Source: Episyrphus balteatus
Taxonomy: Eukaryota > Arthropoda > Insecta > Diptera > Syrphidae
Length of the DNA stretch: 64,000 nt
Assembly: GCF_945859705.1 (NCBI RefSeq)
Contig: NC_079134.1
Location: forward strand, 62,598,437-62,662,436
Direction: 5' to 3'
Shown: positions 55,481-64,000 of the stretch, in pieces
Layout: the number at the start of each line of letters is the position of its first letter
How positions within the stretch are numbered: the stretch's first letter is position 1
Made by a program: the position numbers and the translations under genes
The notes under the pieces: model-generated
The model's database searches: none
Seen by the model: the letters and a program-made list of their open reading frames with translations, nothing else
Told to the model about the DNA's origin: nothing

Positions 55481-56137
55481 TAGTTAAATTTGTAAAATAT
55501 GTTTTACTAGAATCTTAAAGTGAAAAGAGTCATACACTTTTTCGAATAGAAAAGTTCCGAATATAGTTCTAAAAATAACCAAACAAAAACGGTATGAGAT
55601 AATTGTTCGTCGGTCTCCACGAGGACAACGAAATGCTTGCGAAACATAAATAAAAAAAAAGAAAACGCGCATCGCAGAAGGACATGCAATGACAAAATGA
55701 ACAACAAAAACAAACAAAAAAACTCAAATGTCATTTTTCCACACAAAATCAATGTCCCCGGCAATTGTTTGTGTGTGAAAAAGAAGTAGAGACTTATCAA
55801 TTTCGTTGTGCCAAACAGTGTACTACAGAATGAAAAGTTAATCGAAATTTTTGGGTTACCATTTCGTTGTTTCATTTTTGTATGGGATTTTTCGTTTCGC
55901 ATCAGCAGCGTACTAGGCTTTAGTTTTGACCATTTAAGGCTATCTTCTCCTTAACATAAACTGTACTGTACGAGTACTTCGATTGAATAATTTGCCTTAA
56001 AACAACTGTTCATTGTTTTGAATGTTAAAATAAAATTCTTTTTTACTTAATAACAGTGGTAACTTTTGAATTAAAATTCTTCCTAACCTCAGGTAAACGA
56101 ATCGCAAAGTTTTGTAAAAAAAATTGCATTTGAAAAT
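55481..56137. other. Non-coding AT-rich DNA
   Basis: Overlapping short - strand ORFs (77 and 131 codons) are Phe/Leu-rich with no recognised domain. I treat them as chance frames in T-rich DNA. Confidence 0.4.
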
Positions 56138-56262
56138 ATAATTTTTTTTTCAATCGTCAGTTAGACTATCAGAAGAATGAATGTCAATATAAAAAAAATT
56201 GTATTCCTAGGAATAAGCTCTAACTGAGGTTTATCTGACTATCTATTAAAAAAATTAGCCCT
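56138..56262. mobile_element. Short MITE related to the 54612-55040 element
   Basis: Ends TTTTTTTTCAATCGTCAGTTAGAC and, inverted, GGGCTAATTTTTTTAATAG...GTCAGATAAAC, with CTTATTCCTAGGAATA inside, as in the larger MITE. The left GGGCC end is eroded. Confidence 0.5.
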
Positions 56263-57059
56263 AAGTGATATTTAACTATAATATTTAATTTGCCTTAGAA
56301 AAGGTTGCTTACATTCGTATCTATAATCAGTTTGCCATTAGCAAAACGATTGTTGTTTAAAAAATGTAACAGAGTTAGCTAATCTAGTACAAAATACTGT
56401 TATTTTCTGTAAGCAAACAAAATTCAAATGTATTAAACTGGAACATTGCAAAACACTAAAAAGATTTGAGAAATGATATCCTTCTTTAAAATTTTGCCGA
56501 TGACAAATGTTATCAACAGAATTGACCTCCACACAGCAAGGAGGCCACAGAAAACTTTCCTATTTAATACATATTTTATTCAATTCATCATAAATAATCA
56601 TGAAAAAAAAATAAAAGATTGTTTTTAGATATACCTGCTTCTTTTATTTGCTGGTAAGCAGTGACTTGCCCTTAAGAGATGATTTTTGTGTACCTACCCA
56701 ATTCAATTCCTTTTCAAAAGCTGTGAAGATAATACTTATTCGGATTTTAAATTAATACAATTCTAAAACACAGCTGAACTAATATTATCGAACGAATGAA
56801 AATAATCCTAATCCAGCATAGCGTTCGCTAAAAACATTACCACATCCCCAAAATATGGTAGAATAGTTTTTTTGAATACCAAAAATTTTTTTAACTTTTA
56901 ATTTTCGTTCATTATCTAAAACTTCAACATTTTGAAAATCATCTTACTCAAGAGATTTCAGTATCACATAATAATTTCTTTTTTAAGATCTGAGTTCTTG
57001 GGGGGGGGGGGGGGGGGTCATGACCCCCATTAATAAATCATTCGCTTGAACTTAGCTGT
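56263..57059. other. Non-coding DNA with an 18-base poly(G) run
   Basis: No gene recognised. A run of ~18 G lies at 57000-57017, followed by TCATGACCCCC. It lies between the separated gag and protease parts of the BEL/Pao element. Confidence 0.5.
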
Positions 57060-57260
57060 CGCAAGAAAACTCGTCTACCAACCATCTTGGCTAAAATTCA
57101 AGACATTCAAGGAAATTTGGAAAATGTCGGGTGCTTCTTGATTCCGGGTCACAGTCAACATTTATTGTTGAATCTTTGGTTCAAAGACTCGGTATTAAAC
57201 GAACTAATTCGAAAATTCCTATCCTCGGTTTATCATCAACGGAAGTGGGATATACAGTGC
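57060..57260 (+). pseudogene. BEL/Pao aspartic protease fragment
   Basis: Two overlapping frames together read LPTILAKIQDIQGNLEN and then VLLDSGSQSTFIVESLVQRLGI...PILGLSSTE. LLDSGSQ is the active-site motif of the BEL/Pao pol protease. A one-base shift at ~57130 separates the frames. The sequence stops at the Tc1-like terminus. It belongs with the gag remnant at 53095-54063. Confidence 0.75.
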
Positions 57261-57895
57261 GGTTCACTCGGTTAGACGCAATTTTCGTTTACATAAATTT
57301 CATTTTTTTTGTGTTTGTGCAAGAATAACCAAAAAAATGTATTTATTAGAATAGTTATTTAGTTCTAAATGGAAAAACAAAAAGAAATAGTGGGTGAGTG
57401 GAAGTTAACGGTACTGTTTACTCCTTCTTGTCTCTGTTGTAAGAAAAAGGGCAGTTTTTTTTTGGTTCACATGATTAGACGCACACCTTGAATTAGTTAG
57501 TTTGGCGAGATCTTTTGCGATGATTTGATTAAATTTGGAAGATTAAGCATCAAGAAGTTATTTTTTCGTGATTTTCATTCTGGAAATCTGGAAAAATAAC
57601 GCGTTGGGCTAGAAAGGTTTTTCCATAAGCACCATTGCCAAAAGAATAGGATAAAGTGACCATTTCGAGAGGAATTATTTTAAAAATAGTGCCTCCTATG
57701 AAAAACACTTCAAGGGAGGAACAATAGAAGCTTTAACACCACAGGAAAAAAGAAAATTTATGAAAAAAGCGTCGAAAACAGTTCTATCCCCGAGCAAAAT
57801 TAAAGAAAAAGCTGGGATAACGGCAAGAACATCAACTTTTCGGTGAACTTTTTTGAATGCTGAACATCCTAGATTAAGACTGGGTGTCCCCGAAT
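57255..57895 (+). pseudogene. Tc1-like transposon fragment
   Basis: Begins at CAGTGCGGTTCACTCGGTTAGACGCA, the kind of terminus found in Tc1-like elements; a second TTCACATGATTAGACGCA occurs at 57465. The broken transposase N-terminus follows (57690-57870): HFKGGTIEALTPQEKRKF, SPSKIKEKAGITARTSTFR, a stop, then FLNAEHPRLR. This is the paired helix-turn-helix region. The DDE domain is absent. Confidence 0.65.
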
Positions 57896-58198
57896 GACGA
57901 ATTCAGACTTCATGTAAATGAGCTTGAGTGTTTTAGTGACCTTTCTTCGCCATACATCTCTCACGTTCAACGTCATCTCAACTCAGTTCTCTCTCGGTGT
58001 CTTCATTTGCATTCTCTTTCCCTTTCTAGAGAACCAAAGCCATACAATTGTAGTTAGGTAAAAAAAAGCAACATCAAGGAAATAGCCAAAAAGGTTTGCA
58101 AATGTACATATATAAATTGGAGAATCGTTTTGCATTGCGGATTTCAGTGTTGAACTTTTCTATCTTTCTGCGCATCTATGATCTATGTATACCCATTG

Positions 58199-58424
58199 TA
58201 TAAAAAGACAAGGTATGATCATTAGAGCCGCCATCTTACAAAATGGGGTAATAAGGTTTTGACGTTTGGCATTTGGCAATGTCAAAAGCAACAACAATTT
58301 CCAAGACAAATTTGTTTACAACAACAATTTCAATGGGTTGGGCTGTCAAAACCTTAAGTAGCCATAAGTTTTGACAGTTCTCGATACTGAGTTTTTTCTA
58401 ATGATCATACCTTCTCTTTTTATA
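58199..58424. mobile_element. 226-bp MITE, TA-flanked
   Basis: Inverted ends TATAAAAAGACAAGGTATGATCATTAG and CTAATGATCATACCTTCTCTTTTTATA (one mismatch in 24 bp), with TA at the boundary on both sides. No coding content. The 300 bp to its left (57896-58198) hold nothing I recognise. Confidence 0.7.
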
Positions 58425-59188
58425 CCATGATGTATACCTACATCACTTGGTAGGCGTACTTGAGTAAAATTAAAAATGCAAAAAAAATATACCTACATTC
58501 AAATGGCCATACTTCGGTTAATTTTTATTGAAAAAAATTAGTGAGTCCAGCATTAGGAAGAAAATTGAATCTTCTTTTTTTCTTTAGAGCAACGTTGATG
58601 CCTATCTCAACAAAAAAAAAAAATACGACTAAAAAAACAAAAACACTCCAAATGAAGTAATTGAAAGCGGAACAGTTGTTGGGCGATTTCATTGAAAAAG
58701 ACAATTTCATCCATAATCGAATTCTAAAATTTGATTTTTGTATAAGAATACGAAATACATTACAAACCGCCTTTGTCTTTCCAAATTTTTTGTAAATAGA
58801 AAAATAAAATCCACATAGTTGCTCAGAAGCACAAAAAAGTACGAACTAACAATAGTACCTTTATATAAGTTAACTCCACATTTGTTGAAATATTTTTGTT
58901 GGTCAAGCATTACCTCGATATGGGTTCGAGGTCACCGAATATCAAATGCATTGCACAAGCCACGAGTGCAATGACCAACAGCAACATACTTCTGCCATAC
59001 GTTGCAGTCTGGACTGTGTGAAGTAAAAACAACAAAGTCAGCTAAATACAAAGTGAAGGAAGGTTTCGCTTAGGAATTATCCATTAAGTTAGTTTAGTTA
59101 GAAATTGTAACTCGTAGACAAAAGAAATATTATGAGAAAATAAAATAAAAATAATTTTTTTTAGTAAAATAGTTTAAAATAGTTTAAT
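58425..59188 (+). other. Region containing the 3' end of a Ty3/gypsy 5' LTR
   Basis: The sequence just before the primer-binding site must be the LTR end (...AGTTTAAT). AATAAA-like signals lie at ~59139. The LTR start could not be fixed because the second LTR is outside the window. No gene in this stretch. Confidence 0.45.
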
Positions 59189-59203
59189 TGGCGCCCAACA
59201 CGG
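59189..59203 (+). promoter_or_regulatory. Primer-binding site (tRNA-Lys type)
   Basis: TGGCGCCCAACACGG immediately follows the presumed LTR end. TGGCGCCCAAC is complementary to the 3' end of insect tRNA-Lys and is used by gypsy-type elements to prime minus-strand DNA. A ~435-bp leader without ORFs (59204-59639) separates it from gag. Confidence 0.75.
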
Positions 59204-59639
59204 TTTTTTCGAACTAATGCAGTAAGTCGACCTTAATAAGCTCGCCGCGAGTGAATAGCCGAATAAAACAAACAAAACAAAGGAACGCAGTCAATCGATC
59301 GAGAGACGAGAACACGAGGGAGTGTGAAAGAGTTGCCCGAGTAGCCTAGGCAAAAGAGAAACCCAACCTTTCACCAGCGTGGGATGTTCCGAATAATAGT
59401 ACTGTAAGAACTTAAATTAAGAAGTGAATTAAAATTTATTAGTCAATTAAGAAATTTAAGAAAAATTTATAAATTTAAGAAATTTTTTCATTGCATTATT
59501 TCATTTCAAATCAAAAAGTGAATTAAATTTTTTTTAACTAAATTCTTTAAATTTAAGAAATTTTCCCATTACTTAATTTAATTTTTAATCCAAAATCTTT
59601 ATTAATTTTACTACCAAAATTGGAAAATCAAAGCATTCT

Positions 59640-60881
59640 ATGCCCCCTCCTAGTGGAAGTGCAACCGTAAAAAACAGTAATAGAGTTATTGCCACAGCAG
59701 AGCTCGAAAATCTGGTTACAAATATAGTTTCAAGAGTGTGTAAGGAACAGTGCAAAGACATAGTTCAAACAATTATAAATCCTCATGCCAACTTTTACAA
59801 GGGTATAGAGCAAACTATTGATGCTCAATTTTCCGGGAATCTAAATGATCTCTACAAAGTACCTGTTGTGGTACGAACACTAAGGGAATTCTCAGGAAAC
59901 CCTGGCGAATATAGTTCTTGGAGAAAAAGTGTTGAGAGGATTCTCAACATTTACAACAATCTTAAAGGTTCACCAAAATACTTTGGTATTCTTAATATTA
60001 TAAGAAACAAAATTGTAGGTAATGCTGATGCAGTTTTAGAGTCATACAACACACCGTTAAACTGGGAATGTATTTCCAAATGTCTGACTACTCACTATGC
60101 TGACAAACGAGACCTTGGTACACTCGAGTACCAAATGACTACTCTTACACAGAGTCATAACACTGTTGAGCAATACTATCAGATGGTATATCAACACTTA
60201 TCACTGATATTTAACAAGATATCAAGCATGAATATTTCCACAGATGCAATGCATCTGCTAACGGAAACCTATCGAGACAAAGCTCTTGATACGTTTATAA
60301 GAGGTCTTAGAGGCGATCTACCTAGACTATTAGGTATTAGAGAGCCTGTAGATCTCCCACAAGCGCTATATTTATGTCAAAAGCTTGAAAACCAAATCTT
60401 TCGATCACAACATGCTAATATTCCTAACAAAAAACCAATCCCAGAATTACCATCCCGCAGACCAGCCCCTGTTACACAACAACAACAATTTTTCCTACAT
60501 TTAGCACATATTCCACAATACCCTCCACAACGGTCCCATTATCCACAAAATTCCCAATATCCTCAATACCCCCAACAATTTCAACAACGTTACCAATACC
60601 CACAACAAAACGTTTTTCAACCACAAAAACAATATGTCCCACCTAGACCGACCGCTCCAAAACCTTTTCCAAGACCAGTGCCAATGGAGATCGACCATAG
60701 CATGCGCTCAAGAGCAGTAAACTATATGAATAGACCAAAACCCCACAACCCATTATTCGGTAAGAGACCAAATGAACAAAATATTTCATCCCCATCCTTA
60801 CAAGCACATCCACCTAAAGCCCAAAGAAATTTTCACGTTTCAACAACACCAGTAACTTCTAATCCCTATCCTGATCAGTAA
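59640..60881 (+). CDS. Ty3/gypsy gag (413 aa)
   Basis: Capsid precursor of a 17.6/297-like element. The N-terminal ~80 residues are variable. The conserved capsid region runs from ~residue 78 (RTLREFSGNPGEYSSW) through ~270 (KYFGILNIIRNKIVG, CLTTHYADKRDLGTLEYQM). A Pro/Gln-rich tail follows (repeated YPQ), then PMEIDHSMRSR. No zinc knuckle is present, as in several members of this branch. The first ATG is used; the frame is intact. Confidence 0.88.
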   Translation: MPPPSGSATVKNSNRVIATAELENLVTNIVSRVCKEQCKDIVQTIINPHANFYKGIEQTIDAQFSGNLNDLYKVPVVVRTLREFSGNPGEYSSWRKSVERILNIYNNLKGSPKYFGILNIIRNKIVGNADAVLESYNTPLNWECISKCLTTHYADKRDLGTLEYQMTTLTQSHNTVEQYYQMVYQHLSLIFNKISSMNISTDAMHLLTETYRDKALDTFIRGLRGDLPRLLGIREPVDLPQALYLCQKLENQIFRSQHANIPNKKPIPELPSRRPAPVTQQQQFFLHLAHIPQYPPQRSHYPQNSQYPQYPQQFQQRYQYPQQNVFQPQKQYVPPRPTAPKPFPRPVPMEIDHSMRSRAVNYMNRPKPHNPLFGKRPNEQNISSPSLQAHPPKAQRNFHVSTTPVTSNPYPDQ

Positions 60882-61262
60882 ACAATCCAGATTTTGAACA
60901 AGGTACCGACCAAATTAACATGGTTTCAAATAATGTCTATCCTGACCAACCTGACATCAACTCTTATAATTCTCTCCTCAATTCTATGAATGAAATAGAA
61001 ATTGGAGACGAATCACTAGAAGAGAGTATATTGCAAACCAAAACAACTACGATGTACAACTTAATGATTATGCAGGTAGAATTTTAATTATGATGGTAGA
61101 ATTTTAAAATTTTTAGTCGACACAGAGTCAAATAAAAACTACATTCAGCCAAGCTTAGTAAATAACCCAACTCCTAATAACCAAAACTTTTTTGCAAATT
61201 CTGTTGGCGGAAAAGTCGAAATTACCCAACATACTATGATAAATCTATTCGGTATTAATTCC
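60882..61262 (+). pseudogene. Ty3/gypsy pol start with mutated protease
   Basis: After the gag stop a frame gives acidic spacer residues (NEIEIGDESLEESI). A short tandem duplication of GGTAGAATTTTA (~61075 and ~61100) and frame changes follow, then FLVDTESNKNYIQP at ~61108-61150. The aspartic protease signature D-T/S-G reads D-T-E, so the active-site glycine is lost. The foldback element interrupts right after INLFGINS. Confidence 0.7.
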
Positions 61263-61968
61263 ACTGGTTTACAAAATTAAACTTTTTGTTTCTTGCCGGA
61301 ACCAAAATATACTTTTCTGAAGGTTTTTGGTGTGCTGAACTCGAATCCGAAGTCAAAAAAATTCTAGCAGCTCGCGTTTTTGAAATATTACCGTTAGAAA
61401 ATGCAAAAAAACGTTTTTTTGACTGCTTCGGACTTTTTTTTTTTCATGTAAGAAAATTTTTTAAAATTAATATTGTAACGGTTTTAATAAGACCTGTTTT
61501 TCTTCTTTCAAAATCTGTTTAAATCTTTCCGATATCTTTCGTATAGACCGAGATATCTTAAGATGAAGTAAGTGTGTTTTGCTCAAAAATCATAGAGGAT
61601 GTAATAACTTTATAATACATTGGTAAGCCAAGCAGCAAAATTTTAGCTGTTGCTGACTTCATATTTAATACCCTTTTCAAAAATGTAATTAAAAGACTTT
61701 CATCAGCTCTAGTTTCTTAGTTTCAGCAAAGAAGATATAAAACAGAAAAAAACATGTATTTACATAAATTTACATAAATACATTTTCTTACATGAAAAAA
61801 AAAACGTCCGAAGCAGTCAAAAAAACGTTTTTTTGCATTTTCTAACGATAATATTTCAAAAACGCGAGCTGCTAGAATTTTTTTGACTTCGGATTCGAGT
61901 TCAGCACACCGAAAACCTTCAGAAAAGTGTATTTTGGTTCCGGCAACAGAACCCTTGTTAACCAGTGT
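61263..61968. mobile_element. CACTGGT foldback element inside gypsy pol
   Basis: Ends CACTGGTTTACAAAATTAAA and AACCAGTG (inverted), with inverted arms ~61263-61460 and ~61778-61968 that include GGTGTGCTGAACTCGAATCCGAAGTC. The ~317-bp centre is single-copy here. Same family as 40575-41537. No transposase; a clear target duplication was not found. Confidence 0.75.
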
Positions 61969-62052
61969 AATATTCAAATAAAATTCTTTATACTACCCAC
62001 ACTTAAATCCTTCCACGGAATTTTAGGCAATGACAGTCTTAAAGATTTGTCA

Positions 62053-62746
62053 AGGCCCCAACCCATAGAATTCGTTGCGTCCGTTCCGTCAATGCATCCG
62101 TTGAAGTTGAAGTTTGGGACAGAAAGGGGTGACCCATAGAATACGTCGTACGACGGATTGCTTTTTGACAGCTCACTTCAAATTCCAAGGTGTGTTCGAT
62201 ATTTTATCGCTGAATGTGCACTAAGGAAGTTCTGATGCAAGAAATTTTCAACTATTATTGTTGTTCTTTTTTTTAATAAAATTAAATGCACGATAAAATT
62301 AAATGCACAATACAGATTTCCTGTAGGTACTTGCTCTTCAGTTAAAAACAATTTTTTATAACAAATTATGAGTTGTAGGTATGACTTTGGCATAGTAAAA
62401 TTGAACTCTACAACAGAATTTGAGTATTTAATTGATATAATTTATTAGATATATCATTAAATATTACTTTTATTACATTTTATTTACAAATATACAATTA
62501 AAGTTCACAATTCATAAGATCGGTGAAGGAAAGAATGCAGTTCTTAGATCTATTGTTGACAACCAATGTCAAAGCATACGACGGACGAAAAAGTAGAAAG
62601 TTGGGCAACTTCTTCCGTCGAATCCGTCCGTCTCCGTCCGATCCGTCGCTTATGGGTCGCTTCCCATAAGAACGTGTGTATTTTATCGAGCTGTCAGTTG
62701 AAAACTTCGACGGAACGGACGCAACGGATTCTATGGGTTGGGGCCT
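62053..62746. mobile_element. 694-bp element with TCA target duplication
   Basis: Inverted termini AGGCCCCAACCCATAGAAT and ATTCTATGGGTTGGGGCCT, extended by CGTTGCGTCCGTTCCGTC to ~37 bp with one mismatch. TCA is duplicated at 62050-62052 and 62747-62749. CCGTC/GACGG words are enriched in the subterminal parts (62580-62650). No transposase ORF. The superfamily is not assigned; 3-bp duplications occur in several. Confidence 0.75.
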
Positions 62747-64000
62747 TCAGCTGTCATTTTTACAGAAAAGAATTATATGCTTATAAAAGGTAAACTTAAA
62801 ATCAGACTCAAACAACAAATTTCCGAATCAATAAACTCTGTCACAATTAGAGACAGCCACATGTCACAAAAACAAAAATTAGAACTTCATAAACTTACAG
62901 AAACATATTCAAATTTATTTGCCGAACCTGATGAAAAATTAACTTTTACTACGACAGTTAAAGGTAGAATTAGAACAGAGGATGATGAACCAGTCTATAC
63001 AAGACCCTATCCATATCCAATGTCATTAAAAGATGAGGTTGAGAAACAAATTAACCAACTTCTAAAAGATGGTATTATTAGACCTTCACGGTCCCCGTAT
63101 AATGCACCAATATGGGTCGTACCCAAAAAAGATGATGCATCTGGAGAAAGGAAATATCGATTAGTTATCGATTACAGAAAACTAAATGCTATTACTATTC
63201 CTGATCGCTATCCGATCCCCGAAATAAACGAAGTTTTATCCCAGCTTGGACAGAACAAAATTTTCTCAGTACTAGATCTCAAAAGTGGTTTTCACCAGAT
63301 ACAACTTCACGAAAATGATATAGAGAAGACAGCTTTCTCAGTCAGCAATGGAAAGTACGAATTCGTTCGACTTCCATTTGGGTTGAAAAATGCACTATCA
63401 ATTCTTCAACGAGCTCTAGATGACGTTCTACGAGAACATATAGGCAAGATATGTTTCGTCTATATAGATGACATAGTTGTCTTTAGCAAAGATGAAGAAT
63501 CCCATTTCGTTAATTTAGCAAAAATTTTCGAAACTCTTCAAAATGCTAATTTGAAAGTTCAAATGAAAAAATGTGAATTCCTTAAAGACAGCGTAGAGTT
63601 CCTAGGATTCATCATATCTTTAGAAGGAATCAAGACAAACCCCAAGAAAGTGGAAACAACTGCCAATTTCCCACGTCCTATAACGCTTAAACACTTAAAA
63701 TCTTTCCTAGGCCTATCAGGGTTTTATCGAAGGTTCATTAAGGACTACGCAAAACTTGCGAAACCCCTGACAGCCCTTTTAAGAGGGGAAGATTTACGAG
63801 TGTCCAAACAAGCTTCCAGCAAAAAAATTATACACCTCGACAATGAAGCCCTTGAAGCGTTCGAAAAAATAAAAAAATCCCTTATCTCAGAAGATGTAAT
63901 CCTTACATTTCCTGACTTCAAGAAAGAATTCCATCTTACAACGGATGCCTCTAACTACGCTATAGGCGCAGTACTAGAACAAGAAGGTAGACCTATAACG
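62747..64000 (+). CDS. Ty3/gypsy pol: reverse transcriptase and start of RNase H (partial)
   Basis: An open frame of 418 codons runs off the right edge with no stop. Order: pre-RT region, RT fingers (PYNAPIWVVPKKDD), LVIDYRKLN, motif A LDLKSGFHQI, AFSVSNGKYEFVRLPFGLKN, the catalytic YIDDIVVFS at ~63461-63487, CEFLKDSVEFLGFI, the connection (LGLSGFYRRFI), then RNase H starting FHLTTDASNYAIGAVLEQ. The usual Pro-Ser-Ile-Phe after FGLKNA reads Leu-Ser-Ile-Leu here. No internal start is needed because it is part of a pol polyprotein. Confidence 0.88.

Larger units (their letters stand above)
59189..64000 (+). mobile_element. Ty3/gypsy LTR retrotransposon with two nested insertions
   Basis: Order: primer-binding site, leader, gag (59640-60881), a frameshifted spacer and protease (about 60882-61262), the foldback element 61263-61968, a short pol piece (61969-62052, FFILPTLKSFHGILGND), the MITE 62053-62746, then RT and the start of RNase H to the window edge. 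Removing the MITE with one TCA copy restores the frame. Gag and RT type fit the 17.6/297 branch. The copy is non-functional in protease but has an open gag and RT. Confidence 0.85.

Noticed and set aside
55484..55902. Phe/Leu-rich - strand ORFs of 77 and 131 codons
   Set aside because: Two overlapping frames in T-rich DNA, no signal or domain that I could support.
57000..57017. Poly(G) run as a functional G-quadruplex site
   Set aside because: A single homopolymer in degraded transposon DNA; its length may also be a sequencing artefact.

Overview
The window is AT-rich eukaryotic DNA, almost certainly from a fly (Diptera). One host exon is recognisable, an ankyrin-repeat exon most like the Drosophila palmitoyltransferase gene Patsas. 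The rest is transposons of typical insect families (CR1/Jockey-like non-LTR elements, BEL/Pao, Ty3/gypsy, Penelope-like, Tc1, hAT-like and several MITEs) and very long tetranucleotide arrays. I saw no rRNA, tRNA, CRISPR or bacterial-style operon.

Region 1 (1-31457) is built from one non-LTR retrotransposon family, called family A here, always on the + strand, alternating with arrays of (TCTA)n, which read (GATA)n on the other strand. Twelve element segments are separated by arrays of 0.5-2.0 kb. Two copies are informative. Copy 1 (2278-4784) has the complete 5' UTR, ORF start and 3' UTR but lacks 717 bp between endonuclease (EN) and reverse transcriptase (RT). Copy 11 (28837-31457) has the whole RT but a truncated EN. 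Together they imply a single ORF of about 960 residues (EN then RT) with no ORF1. Nine segments from 6045 to 26824 are defective derivatives sharing the same substitutions and mostly the same deletions, so they form a higher-order tandem repeat made by local amplification rather than by independent retrotransposition.

Region 2 (31458-37337) is another GATA array split by a second, unrelated non-LTR element (family B, - strand, 31928-35709). The 13 arrays total about 15.3 kb, nearly a quarter of the window.

Region 3 (37337-47230) is nested older transposons: a short acidic ORF fragment, a degenerate BEL/Pao gag-protease (- strand), AT-rich DNA with a scattered CGCTGCAC motif, a 1.9-kb terminal-inverted-repeat element carrying a 1.27-kb palindrome, and a Penelope-like 3' end. 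The last is split exactly inside its GIY-YIG endonuclease by another 1.5-kb palindrome and carries a candidate hammerhead ribozyme.

Region 4 (47395-48471) is the Patsas-like exon. It ends at a canonical splice donor, and no downstream exon with the DHHC catalytic domain is visible in the remaining 15.5 kb.

Region 5 (48472-64000) is intron or intergenic DNA filled with transposon remains: a non-LTR RNase H fragment, MITEs, a two-copy repeat that gives an empty-site control for one MITE, a degenerate BEL/Pao gag-protease (+), a Tc1 fragment, and a Ty3/gypsy element that runs off the right edge with an open RT frame and two nested insertions.
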